Below, one piece after another: positions 27,423 to 40,629 of a stretch of 64,000 nt of DNA. Below the pieces are notes generated by a model, which was not told the DNA's origin, ran no database searches, and was given only the letters and a program-made list of their open reading frames with translations. Numbering within the stretch: the stretch's first letter is position 1; every line of letters begins with the position of its first letter. The position numbers were made by a program, and so were the translations under genes. Source of the DNA: Patagioenas fasciata (taxonomy: Eukaryota; Chordata; Aves; Columbiformes; Columbidae); NCBI RefSeq assembly GCF_037038585.1, contig NC_092521.1, positions 108,268,105 through 108,332,104 of the forward strand, read 5' to 3'.

Positions 27423-30400
27423 CTATGGGAAATTAAGGGGGAAAAAAAAAAAAAAGATTAATCAAAACAATTCACTGCTTTGGGAAGCACACTGGTCTGA
27501 ACACTCGATTCCCTGATCTCAGTTCTCAAGTCTCTCTTTCAGGAGACTGAGAATGTGTCAGACCTTGCTAGGTTTCTCTACATTTCATTACAGATTAAAG
27601 CTGGAAGCCTTCAGGTCTTGGTGTGACTTGGCTTCACTGCTATGCTATCATTAAAATGAAAGGCCTGTATGAAGGAGTCATCAGAGAACAAGAAGAGGTG
27701 GTGAAAAAGAAGGTAGAGGGACAGTCATCACCAGGGTTTTTCCTCCCAGCTGAAGCTGCTGCTGTGAGACATGCCTCTTCCTTCACCCTGGCCCATCACC
27801 CTCTGGCCCCTCTCAGTGGGCCGGGACCACTCCTATTTACTTCCATCTGCCTCCTGTCTCCTCGTCAGGAGACCAAGTGTCCCTTTGGTCCAAGGTGGAA
27901 AGCTGCCCCACTCCAGCCTCCTTCCCTCCCCTGGCAGGGGTGAGAGCCAGCAGGAGCCCACCCACCTCTGCCACAGGCTGAGGAACAGCAGGTGTGCTCC
28001 CGCACCACCACAACAAGGCCGACGTCGGCTGAGGGACGAGTGGTTTTCTCACTTCTGGCACATCAATTAAAACGATTCCAAAATGGTAGCCATAAAATGT
28101 GGCACATGCCCTTACTACCCAGGAGCCTGCAGGCTGCTCATGGCTGTTTTATTTTATTTCTGCCAGGACCTGTTGTGACAGTCTGAGTCACAAACAAAAC
28201 CAAACCACTGCTCTCTGTCAGCTGCCTGTGTTTGAGAGGGTATTAACATTTCAAAGCATCACTGTAGTGTCCAATGTAATATCTACATGGCAGCGAGGGG
28301 TTTGGCTTCCTTTTTTCTATGGTAGCATGGAGTGAATGAAAAAGAAACACAGCAGCATGATGTTTGTGCTGTACCAGGGAGTATTGCTCTGGAGGCACTG
28401 AGATGCTTTTAACTCCCTTTCCCTGGGTCAGCAGGCATAGGAGTCAATGTCTGGTCCTTGAAGCCAGTGGAAAAAATCACACTCAGCCGAGCAAGGCAAG
28501 ATGATATCCCAGTGACAGAGAACGGGGTGCAGCCCCGGGTTGTTCAAAGGCAAGCTTTTCAGATAGGAACAATGATGAGGGCTTGAAAAATAGCGTTTCT
28601 GGAAAAAAATTACATATATCAATCACAAGATAGTGCCATAAAAAAAGAAAGAGGGTTCTCCTGAGGGGTGTGAGAAGAAAGCAGGAAAAAGTTTTATTGT
28701 AAGAGCTTGGTGAAGAGCTGGGAAGCAAAGCACACCTGTTTTTGAGTTTTGCTACCAAAAAAACGAAATCAGAGTTATTAGAAAATGCATTACAAAACTT
28801 TTGGATGTGTTTGTTTTCAGTTCTAACCAACCCAGGATCAATTGTATGATGTCTGAGCTGCTGTTGGGGCTCCCTAAAAACTACCAGGCTATATATGTCA
28901 GTGCTACTCCTCAGAGTACTGAGGGTTTTGCATCAAGGCTATGCAAGAGCAGTTTCAAGGCTACAAAGCAGGCAGGGTATATTTCAAGTACACTTCATTT
29001 TTTTGGGTTCACATGTTAAACATGAGGTGGTGGAGAACTGGTAGTAACTGGACAAATCTTGAACACAATTAAAACAGCTTACTGGTTTTCATGCAGAACT
29101 AAGCTGTACGTTTATCTGTCTTTGTAACCCCATTAGAGTGAGAAGCAGACAACATGTAAGTCCTGCCCCCACCAGCATCAGGATACAAAAGGAATATGCA
29201 TAATCTGAAAATTATTTGCATTAGATCCTTATGTGATCCACTGTACAGATTTGTTCTACCCCCACTGCCCCCCCCAGTTTCCCTTTTCCTCTTTCCTTTT
29301 TCCGCTAGTGCTTATCCAGTCTGTGTCAATATTATAGCCACATTTCACAAGCTGTCAGTGAGCAGTGACTGTCACCTGTGACAAAATTGTAACATGTTCA
29401 GGACCCAGACAGAGACTAGCTTAAATGCATTAAAATCGTTGTATTAGTCATGTGGGTCTTTCATCCAGCTCTCATTTAAGACAGTGGCTTAACCAAATAG
29501 CATCATCTCCTGCAAAAATTTGATAGTAAGTAATGTCCACACACACTTTCCATTGTTAGTAGAAAAGCTGTACAAAAGACAGTGTTCATGCACATGAATG
29601 CCACTTGTACACCATACCACTCAGACAAGGTTCCTATCCGACCACAATATTCACTCTATCTTACTTCAATAAAATATTCATGGTATATTCGGTGAATAGC
29701 TGCAATTTTGAGCAATCCTTATAAACTAAGGAACAATTAGAAGACCATATTTTTCTTTAAACACTGTAACAACTGTCAATAACTGTTTAGTGATTACCTT
29801 TTCTTCATATTTTATATATTCTGTGGAATTTCACGCAGCAATGCTAATAGCCTCCCACTCACAATTCTGAATGACAAGGACAAAAATCTGTGAATATGAT
29901 CATGCTACATTAGTAGCTTCAGCACCATTCTTCTCTAACTGTGAACAATAAGCGATGGATACTAGATCCTGAAAGAATTAAGGAAAAAAAACACACACAA
30001 AACTCTAAGATGGCACCTTGCTGAAGTCCTGCATTTTTGCTTAAAACATTCCATAAATGATGGTTGTGGAAATCACCTCAGGCAAATTTACCATCAGCTC
30101 CCATCACATCAGTGTTAAAACAAGACAGATCGACTTCTATGACTGTGACCACATTCCTTCCCGTGCACGTCCCACAGGGCTCAGTGCACTGATACTCTCT
30201 TGATATTAGGCCATTATACTTTGCCTCCCTGTGTAGTTGAGCTTGCTATAAACCCATCCCTGGAGAGTGTAATGATTACATAATGAAATGTGCCTTTGTT
30301 GTCGTGACTAAAATTCGATTTTCTCCCTATAACAAAGGAGTGACAAAAAGAAAAGATGACAACCACATTTATAATAAAGCGAAGTGTACAACGCAACTAC

Positions 30401-30767
30401 TTTCCCTTTTTCTAATTTTCATCAAATAAGCCAGTGCAAGGTCATATACCATAGAATATAGTATTTGCATTACTTAACAGCAACATTACTATTATTGCTT
30501 TCAGCTCTGATGCAGCGATTTTCTGCTGGCACTCTACCCACAAGCATTTCTGTAATGAAAGACTTCAAAAAATACCACTTATAGGCCTTTTTAAACTTTA
30601 ACTGGTTTTAACTATTTGCTCTCTTGGCCACAGAACCTGCTGACTTGAGATGAAGACCATGATTACAAGACAGATACCATTCAGGCAAATCCATTCATAC
30701 AATGACTACCCAACCACCTACCCTGATTACTCAAACATTTAAAAAATACATATACCTAATATGCAGC
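27423..30767 (-). other. CNTNAP2: CNTNAP2 long upstream intron, first part
   Basis: This is the start, in window coordinates, of an intron that continues to the right edge. No exon was seen. A GC-richer patch at about 27720-28070 produces overlapping open frames on both strands (for example 27771-28070 plus and 27837-28061 minus) with no recognisable protein. A homopolymer A run at about 27441-27455 lies close to the acceptor, beyond the polypyrimidine tract. Confidence 0.8.
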
Positions 30768-31330
30768 TGTCCTGGTTTTGCTGGGATAGAGTTAATTTTC
30801 TTCCTAGTAGCTGGTATAGTGCTGTGTTTTGGATTTAGTATGAGAATAATGTTTTAATTGTTGCTAAGCAGTCAGGGCCTTTTCTGCTTCTCATACCATC
30901 CCACCAGAAAGTAGGCTGGGGGTGCACAAGAAGCTGGGAGGGGACACAACCAGGACAGCTGACCCCAACTGACCCCAACTGATATTCTATACCATATGAT
31001 GTCACACTCAGAAATTAAAAGCTGGGGGGAAGCAGAAGGAAGGGGATGGATGTTTGAAGTGATGATGTTTGTCTTCCCAAGTAACCATTACACATGATGT
31101 AGCCCAGCTTTCCTGGAGATGGCTGAACATCTGCATACTGATGGGAAGTAGTGATCGAAACCCTTATTTTGCTTTGCTTGTGTGCATGGCTTTTGCTTTA
31201 CCTATTAAATTGTCTTTATCTAAACCCATGAGTTTTCTCACTTTTACTCTTCTGTCTCCCCCATCCTACTGTGGGGTTTGAGTGGGCGGCTGAGTGGTGC
31301 TTAGTTGTCAGATGTGGTTAAACCACGACA
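30768..31330 (+). mobile_element. Solo LTR of an avian ERVL-type endogenous retrovirus
   Basis: It starts TGTCCTGGTTTTGCTGGGAT and ends AACCACGACA, so it has the TG...CA ends of an LTR. Internal blocks I recognise from the common avian ERVL LTR are a 'gggatagagttaattttctt' stretch near the start, 'cacaagaagctgggagggg' in the middle, an attaaattgtctttatct block with an ATTAAA poly(A) signal at 31204-31209, and a 'gtggtgctt' block before the end. The flanking 5-mers (gcagc and acagt) agree at three of five positions, with transitions elsewhere, as expected of an old 5-bp target duplication. No internal viral genes flank it. A tandem 'tgaccccaac' doubling lies near 30961. Confidence 0.9.
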
Positions 31331-34300
31331 ACAGTATACTAAGTTGCCCCATTTCTTCTGTGTTAACATTCACTGAAGATATACTTAACATGAATTACTT
31401 GTTACTTACGTTTTGTTATTTCTTTAACAGTAAAAAAGATGCAGGATTTTAATCCTCAGTTACTGGTGTTCATTTCATCGCCACATAGTGAAAATACTAC
31501 TTTTTCTCCATTGAAAATTATGTGCTACTAGTGTTCTTTTCCACTCAAGTGAAAAGATGTATCTATTTTTGAGACTGTTGATGACACAAAGCATCATTAA
31601 TGAGTACCCAACAAACTGAAATGCAATATTCTATGAATCTAGAAGAAAACAAGCAAAAATGAATTGTATAGAGGAAAAAATTGTGGCTGGACCTGTGCGT
31701 AAGTAACAGATGTATAAGTAGCACAGTGATACTTATCAGTGTAATTAGGTTATCTTTTTTTTAAGCCTTTTTGGCCTTACCACGCTACCTGTAGATGCAG
31801 AGTTGTGGTTCCTGCCTAGGTACCATTATAAGGCAGTACGGTTCAGATTTTTACCAAAGTTGATGTAGTTAGCATGCATCTGATGAGCTCCTTGTAGAAG
31901 CAGACACATTGCCAAATATAGTTTTTATCTACTCTTTCTCTCCCTTCTCTACTTTCCCTATCTACAAGTAAAAGATCTATGGAGTAGCCAAAAAGGTCAT
32001 GGTGATTCTAACAGCATAAAAGGTTATCGCACTGCTGCAGAGGTCCAGCTCTGCTTAACTCTGCCATTTATTTTTTAGACATTCTTGTAGCATCACTTAG
32101 AAAAGCTGAAGAAAAATGACAGCAGGATTTGGCAGGAAAAAAAAAAAAAAGATGCATTTGATCCCACAGCCCTGAGCAGGTTTTTGATAGATGAAACAGA
32201 AATGTTTCTACTTATGAAAGGTTTCCCATGTGTGGATCCAAGGATGATTTGTATGTATACAAAGCTCTGCAGCACAAAGCTGTACAATCCAGCAGAGCCC
32301 TGTGCCATTCTAGTATAGTCATATCACATGTGGAAAGCCGGCCTTGGACGGTGTTAAACACCAACCTTGGAAAGAGGGAGAAGAGAGAGTTAGCTGTGAG
32401 TGAAGAGGGAAACACCCCCACTGCTAATCTTTGTAAACCTATAAAAACTGCTTTTATCAATAAAATGTGCTGAACATATTTTCTATTCTAACTGATCTGT
32501 ACATTTTTTTCTTTATAGGACTCTGAAATGCAGATCAATATAAAAAAGTTATAAAAAATCCTGAACCTTACATCGTGTTCAATACATACAGAAAGGATGG
32601 AGGCATCCATTTATTGTGAATTATGATCCATTAGGAAGGAAATGTAATAGATCTTGAAGTACTGTTTGTGGGTGAGCACAATAATGTATGTAATAAACAT
32701 CCTGTTATGAATTCCCTTGGAGTTTTCCAGTGATACCCTTCAAAGTAGAAATAAGCCATAGCTACGAATACTTACAGCAAAGCAAGGCTCTCACCAAATG
32801 TTACAGCCATCTAGTTCTTTCTTTGACAGTGGGAAAGTTCTGACCGAAGCAGTACATTGCAGGGCAGGGAGAAGAAAAGCACTATATAGTAGAGGGATTT
32901 TGATTGTGACAGAAGATGCCTTTTAGGCAAAGAAAAGTCTCAGCAGCACAACCAAAGCCCTTTCAGTTCAATTTACTCAACAGAAGACAACATTTGAGTT
33001 TTGTTTTAAAAATGGTGAAATACTCAGCTGTTTGGATTTAGGACAATGACCTCTTTACACGTGCCCATGTATGCCCAGAAATATAACAGCTTAATGATTT
33101 TGGAAAGATAGTAGCCATATCTCTAGTGGGAAAAGTCCAGGTTTGCCACAGGGCAGTATTCATGGCTGAACAACCGGGATGCTCTTTCATTTAAGCATCC
33201 ACTCAGCAGGTAGACAGAAGGTAATCTGTTATAAATCTCTATAACCCCTCAACTAGCTGTACTAAACTGAACTTAAATTATCTCGATATAATGCTTTAAT
33301 AGACTGCACAGGTGAATTCATAGATTCAATTAAATGAACCACTAATTGCTTTCAGGTCAACCTTAGCAATACATTTTCCCTGCAAAATCAAGCACCATGT
33401 GCTCTCTTGTCCCCTGTATTCAGAAAGATATCTTCTTACATTACCCGCTGCTTGAAGATCAGCCCAGTCGGCGTCTTAAGCATCTCTGTGCTACTGCATC
33501 AGGCTCCACATACTAGAAAGCAGTTTAAGCTCCGCCTGAAAGGAAACTATTGATTTCAAAAAGTCACAGGCCACTGAGATTAATAAAGCACTTTCTCTTA
33601 TTTGCAGTATTTGATGCCCAGCTGCAGTGGTCCAATGCAATATCAAACCCTGGCACACGCCAATATTAAAGGACTGGTGTGGTGTTTCAATTAAAAAAAA
33701 AACAAAAGAGGCTTGAATCACATACAGTACATAGTCACAGGGAGAACCTATCTGGGGTGACATAAACCTACCAGAATGAAGCCAAGGGGCTAACAGATCC
33801 ATGTCAGGAGCAACTACTATACACTCAAAAAGGGTGATAATACTAGACAAATGGAAAATTATGTTCTGATACATCACCTGGTTCTTGAAACGAATGTTCT
33901 CCAGTATGAAGCTTAAGCACCTGTTCGCTTACTGGCTGTTTACACGTTCTCTGTCCTAAATCAGCAATTTCTATTAAAAAACACACTAATACAACTTAAC
34001 CATGTAGATACCACATCAGAGACACTAAACACCCACAGTATGAGACAAAGACGCTAAACGCTCAGAAATGATGTTTAATGGAGTTGCAGTTGATGTAAAA
34101 CCGCAAGGCACGTATGGACACCAAACTGAGGTACTGTATAGACTTGTCATGGCCTTCAAACTTCCTTCGCTTTTAATTTCAGCCTCTAAATTAAAATTTA
34201 GTAACTGGTACAAACTGCACATAAAAGCAACAGGAACTTTATTTTGTCCATTACTCAAAACTGAGCTCGTGCATTTAGCTCTCAGGAACACTCGTACCAG

Positions 34301-37300
34301 CAGGAAAAGATGCTCAGTCACAGAGAACTTGTTACAGGGGTGGTGGGGGTAGTGAAGGGGTGTGTGATCCCTGAGAACGGGGACCTGAGCTTCACCGGAC
34401 CCAAGTGCAAATGACTACCAACTCCTCTTTATGCAAAAACTGAAATCCCACATAGCAGATACGCTTTTTTTAATCTACTGGTCTGCGAGGGCCAGGCAGT
34501 ATCTGGGTGCTTCCCCACATGTTCCTTTCCTGTCATGCTAATATGCTTGTGCTGCCCAGGGGCCTGTGTGGACAGAGTAAACATGGTGAGAAGCAGCAGG
34601 GTGGTCTCCAGCCCCCATGGGGCTGCGACAGCCATCCTGTCACTTCTTCTTCAGGCATGTGCCCTGGACTCCTGATCAGATCTCAAAGTCAGATGCCTTC
34701 ATACCTGCCTATACCTGATTGCTCTCCAGAGCCTTCAGGTACTGCCCATAGTATGGCCTTATCATGTGACATGGTGTTTCCACAGCTATTTTAACTTTTT
34801 CTTTGCAACTTGACGTTACTTATTGTAACTTTTCTGATTTTCTAAGAAATTATATCTTGTATGGAGTAATTTTGTTTAGACAATTTATGTCTAGACTGAG
34901 AAACTCACTGTGACAGAAACCAAAGGAAATAACATCAACCCAAGCATTGCACAACAAGCACATGGTGCTTTCTTGTGCTGTCTGATACTTCAGAAATGGC
35001 CTTATCCACAGTGCAAACAAGAGAAAAATTACTCAGGAAGACTGTAACAGCCGATTGCATTTTTCAGTTGCAGTAGCAGCTTTATCAGCATTGCCCAAAG
35101 GCCATTTCTTTATGAATAGTTCCTGATACCTTTTGCACAAGCTGGAAATGACTGAACCACGTGAAAAATACACAGACTTAGAGAACCTGAGCCACCCTGG
35201 AAGCTGTGCCACAGCTCTGGATCGCTTCCAAAGCCCAGGCCCTGACAGAGGAGTTAGAGCTTTCAGGTCATGCTCTAGGGGAGAGAGCAAATCGCTGATG
35301 TATTCCTGTCAGGATCCCATTATTGCAGAAATAATAAAGACTAGTGCTGAACTGCAGCTCCTCAGTAAAAAAAATGGACTGCGAAGAATGCTACAAAACA
35401 GAGCGGTTATTTGACAGCAGCCTGGTTTCACATTGCCACATATGAAGAGGGTCTGAGAACAAGCTGGGGTTTTTTTCTCCTTTACTGATGGTATAGTTAT
35501 TGAATGTTGCAAGATATCACATCAGATGTATGATTTCCTGGAATTTTCCATTTAAAAATTTCATGTGTACCAGCAAATTATTATTCAGTAATTCCCATTG
35601 CCTTCTAACAAAAAGGGAATTAACTGATGCTGCAAGGTTCTTAGTAACTGCATTGTAAAAAGACAAAACTAAAGCCAACAGTAAAAGTGAACAGCACTCT
35701 TTCACAGAAACAGATATGTTCTTCACATTTTGTTACTGACTTGCTGTGTAACCTTAAGTGAGTCACTTCAGATATTCAGATCAAACTCTCTCTCTCCCTC
35801 TTAGTAAGACATAGAGAATTCCCCCTGCTCTCTCGCTGGGATGTGTCTTGCTTGAGATGTTTTGAGATAAAAGTGAAAACCACATGGGCATTGCTTTTAA
35901 ATATGATAACAAAATGAAATATTTTTTCTAAACATGCCACAAACTTCTCATTACTTTGGAAAGGTCACGAATGGAGGCACAGTTCATACTGGTGTATTTC
36001 CACTGATAAAAAATAAAGCTTTCCCAAGCATAATGGAACAATGCAAAAATCAGGGCAAAAGCAAAGAAACACCAAGTTTTTAGAGACCCTTTCGATACCA
36101 AACACCCAGACATCAACTGGAATTCTTGATTTTGGCATAAGTCTTCAAATGCTCCCACTACAGGGTGGCCCCTGGGAAATGTTCAGCTGGGGGCAGAACC
36201 TCAATGGGAGCGAACAGTCAGCTTTGTGCCAGTGGGATCCATGGGTCCCGGGGAAGAGAGACCTCTCTGTGCATTACCCTTTATAACCAACTATGAGTGG
36301 TAACACAATCATTTCACAAATTGGTGCAGCACTTTATTTCTCCTCTGGATGAATAATCATCCTCCCTGGGTATCAGAGGCAAAAAGCTCAGCCTGTTGTT
36401 TAAAGCAAGAATCCCAAATTTAAGGAGACCTAAAAAGAAAGGACACCCACCTAGATGGTAGCCTGAGCTCACAGAACGAGGCACTAACATTTGGTCAGGT
36501 TGTAGTACAGTGTGCCTTGACTGCAAACCCTCCTGAGTGCTAATGGAAATCTTCTGACTGACAAACAAAGTGCTCAGTACCCACTGACACCAGCCAGGCT
36601 ACAGAGATCAGCAGTTCTCAAGGCAAAACCACATAAGAAGTATGTCATAATTAGCTTCAAGAGCAATGATTTTTTTTCTACCCTGTCCTCTATCCTCTTC
36701 ACAGGATGCAAGACCCATGTATGGCTGGAGGGCAGCAGAAAATGAGCCACCACTAGGTGTCTCATCCACAACAAAGAATTAAATGGTTCATCTACTTTTT
36801 GTCTGCAGGTGAGCTCTAAACAGAGTGAAAGAAAGCATTGTGATAGCGGAGGAAATGAAATTATATAGTTGACTTCAAACAAACAAACAAACAAATATAA
36901 ATGGCTAACAAAAAATAAGTGAGTAGTTTTATCACCATAGATATCACTATTAAAAAATAGAAGTTATCACATAGAAAACACCCTCAGAATTGGCTGCGAC
37001 ACGATTTCAGCAGGATTTATAACCCTATTCTAATTTATGCTCATGATAAATTATCTTCACAGCATCTTTCACAACCTTTAGAGGAGGATGTAAAACTAAT
37101 ATACAGAGGTAGCATTACTATGCAAAAGAAATATGCAGTTTCGTTCATATAGTTTGCCTAAATGCGCTTTTATGTCTATGCAGGCTTGCTGCAACATAAC
37201 TCAGCAAATGCTTTTGAGGCCAGAAAATAAATAAATAATCAAATAAGACTCTTACAAACTGTAGTCAAACATAATGTGTCTTGGCCAAACTCCAATGCCT

Positions 37301-38736
37301 TTATTTATATTGCGCTTTTGTCGAAACTATAATAAAATAATACAATTTCAGTCTGATTATTATTCTGTGCTTTAGTGGTTACCATTCTATGACTATTTGC
37401 AAATGTCCTCATACTATGCTTTGCATTCTATATTACCAGTCTCAAGTATCTTAATAAAACTACAGCTGCATCAAAGAGTGGGTAGGTTGAAATTCCCTCT
37501 CTTGTCTCCCTCTTCCCTTGCTTATATTACTGTCACACTTAGAGATGGTGAAAAAACTAGAATAACTGTTTGAAGAAGATTTATGGTATGAAACTAAAAC
37601 TGGAAAATGATTTTTCAGTAAGGTATTGTTTTTATTTATATACCATGTATGCCAGATAGTAACCTTCTGTATTCCTAAGGGTTTTTTATAAATTAAAAAG
37701 GTAAGGATCTGCAATCTGTCTGTTAAACCACTTTTAGGGGTGTTAGTATCACAAAGATAAAACTTCATCATCCCCACATAATTTTTATTTACTTAATTTG
37801 AAAGAAATCCATGGCTACTGCACCTAAAATGTCAGATTTCAATACAATGTAATATATAAATACAAGTTTTTCTGGGAACTGACATTTTTCAGGAGATATT
37901 CAGACTATCACACTGCAAATAAGCAATGACTTTTCTATGTAGTGGCAGTTTTAATTCAGTCATCAAAAGCCTGAAAATAGCAAGCAAATGAAAAGCAGAA
38001 TGCCAGCAAGGATGAGAATGCTGTAACTTAGTAGGTAATTTTTTTCTAACATTTTCATTGTTTGCTTTACTTCTTCACTTGGAATTTATTTTCTCTCAGA
38101 TCAGAACATCTACTTTGTGTATGCACAATATCAACCTATGTGTAGTACTGAAAAACACCATTCATTTTAACAATTGGAAAACTACTGTAGAACAGTGCAG
38201 GGAAAAAGAATTTCATTTCTTACAAGCAATTTCTTTTATGCTTTTTTCCCCCATATTGAATGCTTTACAATTTGAAGCTGAGCAATTTATACTTGAACAG
38301 TCTCTATTACATCTCAAATCAATGATGAGGTTGATCCAAGAAATGCTAAAGGCTTTTCCTTCTTTTCTTTGTTATACGTATGCATATGTGAAATACTCTT
38401 TTGTATTTCTTCTGCAGGAACAGGCTTGCTTGCAAGAAATTTACTTCTGAAAACTACTACTATTCAACACACAATATCAAATTATCACAAAAATGTAACA
38501 GCCGCATTAGATAGATCAATTAATTATCTAGTTCATTGTTTTCTCTTCAAAAAAATAGGTGACTGATAGCAGATGATTCACAAATAGTATAACAGCATGG
38601 AGTGTGTAAAATGATCCTCTCCTAGAATACCTTTTCAGCTTCCCATAAGCACGGGCTTCAAACCTTTCTGAGATGAAGCTGCATCTTGCCTTTTATTTTT
38701 AGCTATCAATCAGCAGAACTATCTCCAGTGTCAAAC
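31331..38736 (-). other. CNTNAP2: CNTNAP2 long intron, second part
   Basis: No exon or recognisable transposon was seen. There is an (AAAC)n microsatellite at 36876-36894 and an A run at about 32139-32152. The open frames, such as 33491-33877 minus (128 codons) and 38058-38450 plus (130 codons), have no domain I can name, and I read them as chance. Confidence 0.75.
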
Positions 38737-38920
38737 CATTTCAGAAAGCACTAATGGTTTTGGCCTCCACAGCATCCCACACCAGTGAGTTCCAGTGCTG
38801 AGCTCTGACACTAACAACCTTCCTGCCGCTCACTTTAAGGCTGCAGCCTGGCAAGGTGACTGAGTGCCTCAGCCTCCTGTGCTGTGGAAAGCACTGCACA
38901 CCTCCACTATTACAGGACTG
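38737..38920 (-). repeat. Possible ancient CR1/L3-like LINE fragment
   Basis: The block 'cctccacagcatcccacacc' followed by 'agtgagttcca' resembles the reverse complement of the 3' part of old CR1/L3 LINEs of amniotes. Similarity fades on both sides, and I cannot verify it without an alignment. Confidence 0.3.
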
Positions 38921-39615
38921 TGCTGTGTCAAAATTTGGGTGCCCATTTTTGCAGTTTCATGATTTGCTCATCCACAGTAGGCAAAGATAACAGACATTTT
39001 GACAAAAAGACACAGAGCTGGGCGTGTGGAGGGATGATGGATGAAAAGGACCAGACAACGTATAAGGACTAACTTGGTGACTACCTGTACATCTCATTAG
39101 GTGATGTAAGGGAAACACTTCTAGCTGGCCTAAATCAAACTGTGAACTACCACCATGCTTTATCATTATTATTATCACATCCAAGCATGGAAAAATATTC
39201 CAGAAAAGTGTCTTGAGGACACAATGACATTTGCACCATAATGGCTTTGTTAACAAGCTGCACCAAGTCCTCCTACTCAAATACTGAAACAGAGCTTTGA
39301 GTATTTCTAATCTCAAACCTAAAGGATTTCTTCAGAGGGACAGGGAAACCTTTGATCAAGCTGCAATGAAAATAAATATAAAAAATATTAGAATTATAGT
39401 GTCTCCTTATGCTTGCTCTAGCATAGAGTTACATTAAAACAGTACATTAAGTTAGTTCAAGATGCTACACTAACAAGAAGCACTGCCATTTGCTTTTTTC
39501 CTTAAGTCTTGTACTAGATCAAACACTCACATCAGCTGGGAATATGTCTAACAGGACAGCTTATTAACTTGCCTCCTTTACAACTAGTTTGTATCAAAAT
39601 AAACAAAAACTTACA

Positions 39616-39790
39616 GGTGGGTCACAGGATCAGCATCAGATGGTCTTAATCAGATTGCCCTTCTTCGTCCCCCTCTCTTCACCCCCAGCCTCCTGATTAA
39701 AATGAGCCCCACGCAGAAATAAAGCATATAAACCAAGGCCAGGAAACCACAAATACCAGACGGGCATCCTGGATGCCTCACAACACGCAT
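39616..39790 (-). other. Candidate first exon with a 46-codon membrane-protein ORF at a CpG island
   Basis: On the minus strand, leaving the CpG island, an ATG at 39790-39788 (GCTGCG before it, so a purine at -3) opens a 46-codon frame ending in TGA at 39650. The product would have a basic N-terminus (MRVVRHPGC), one hydrophobic helix (GICGFLALVYMLYFCVGLIL) and a strongly basic end (RRLGVKRGGRRR). About 35 bases past the stop is a donor CCACCT|GTAAGT, with GTAAGT at 39614-39609. I do not recognise the peptide. The donor and island make a real first exon plausible; whether the ORF is translated is unknown. If this exon were joined straight to the CNTNAP2 exon at 27422, the junction would read T|AA, a stop in the CNTNAP2 frame, so that transcript would need a start inside that exon. 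Confidence 0.35.
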
Positions 39791-40440
39791 CGCAGCTTTG
39801 TTTCTGGCACAAGACGTGTGGTCATCTATCTTGTCTCGCTTGCAGGCGCCAGGCAGAGCTGCTCCCCCCGCCTCGAACACGCCGGCAGGGGCAGGCGGGC
39901 TCCGGCGACTCGGCAAACGCTGCGGAGACCGCTGTCCACCCACTCACCAGACTGAGAACTGGCGCCAGCTCATCACACCAGTGCCCCAAGCCCCGCGGCG
40001 GGTGCCCCGGCAGGAGCAGCCCCACGGGCTGCCATGCCCCCCCGCCTTGCAGGGCAAGCCCCCCCGCCCCCTTCCCCGCATTCAGGCTACCTGCCGTGTT
40101 CCTGGCCCTGCCTGCCGGGCCCTGGGGGTGGCCTGGCCGGGAGCGGCGTCAGCGGGAGCAGCGGCGCCCCGCACGGCGAGGCTGCTGGGGGGAGCGGGCG
40201 GGAAACGCGAAGCGCAGCCTCCCCCGACCTGCCTGCTGCGGCCTGGAGGCGGAAAAACACGGACTGGATTCAGCGTGAGAGTGGGCGGCGAGCGGGGGAA
40301 CCGATGGCTGCGGCTGGTTCCGGGCCTGCCGGGAGGTGCCGGGGCCCCGAGTGCGGCTGGATCCGCATCCCGCGGTCACCGGAGAGAAGGGAAAGGTGCG
40401 GGTCCGGCTCGGCCGCTTTTCTCTCACCAGCGCTGTAGGT
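39640..40440. promoter_or_regulatory. CpG island inside a CNTNAP2 intron, probable promoter
   Basis: By eye I count about 60 CpG dinucleotides between 39841 and 40440, in DNA that is mostly G and C; the surrounding intron has only a few CpG per kilobase. GGGCGG-like and GCGGGC-like Sp1-type boxes occur (for example near 40193 and 40285). Islands like this usually mark promoters. On the gene's own (minus) strand, a strong splice donor follows at 39614-39609. On the plus strand I see no equally strong donor close by. The overlapping long frames here (39798-40475 plus, 225 codons; 40034-40438 plus; 40149-40427 minus) are what stop-poor GC-rich DNA produces, and I do not call them genes. Confidence 0.75.
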
Positions 40441-40510
40441 TTTGTTTATGGGTTTTTGTTTGTTTGTTTGTTTAGTTTTGGGTTTGTTGGTTTGAGGTTT
40501 TTTTTTGGCA
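40438..40510. repeat. (GTTT)n-type simple sequence
   Basis: Irregular gttt and gtttt units end in a run of T. They lie at the edge of the CpG island, between it and the CR1 fragment. Confidence 0.85.
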
Positions 40511-40629
40511 CTAAAGGGGCATTAGGGCCATTAATCGTCTTCGTAGAAGGTGCTGCTCAGCATCAAGAGCTGGTGCTGTTAAACAGCCATTCTCAGGGAA
40601 AAGGTAGCTAGGTTGCTTGCCATTAATGT

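Noticed and set aside
39798-40475. 225-codon plus-strand ORF and overlapping frames in the CpG island
   Set aside because: GC-rich DNA lacks stop codons, so long frames appear on several strands at once. The translation is low-complexity (Pro, Gly, Ala, Arg) with no domain, and more than one frame is open over the same bases.
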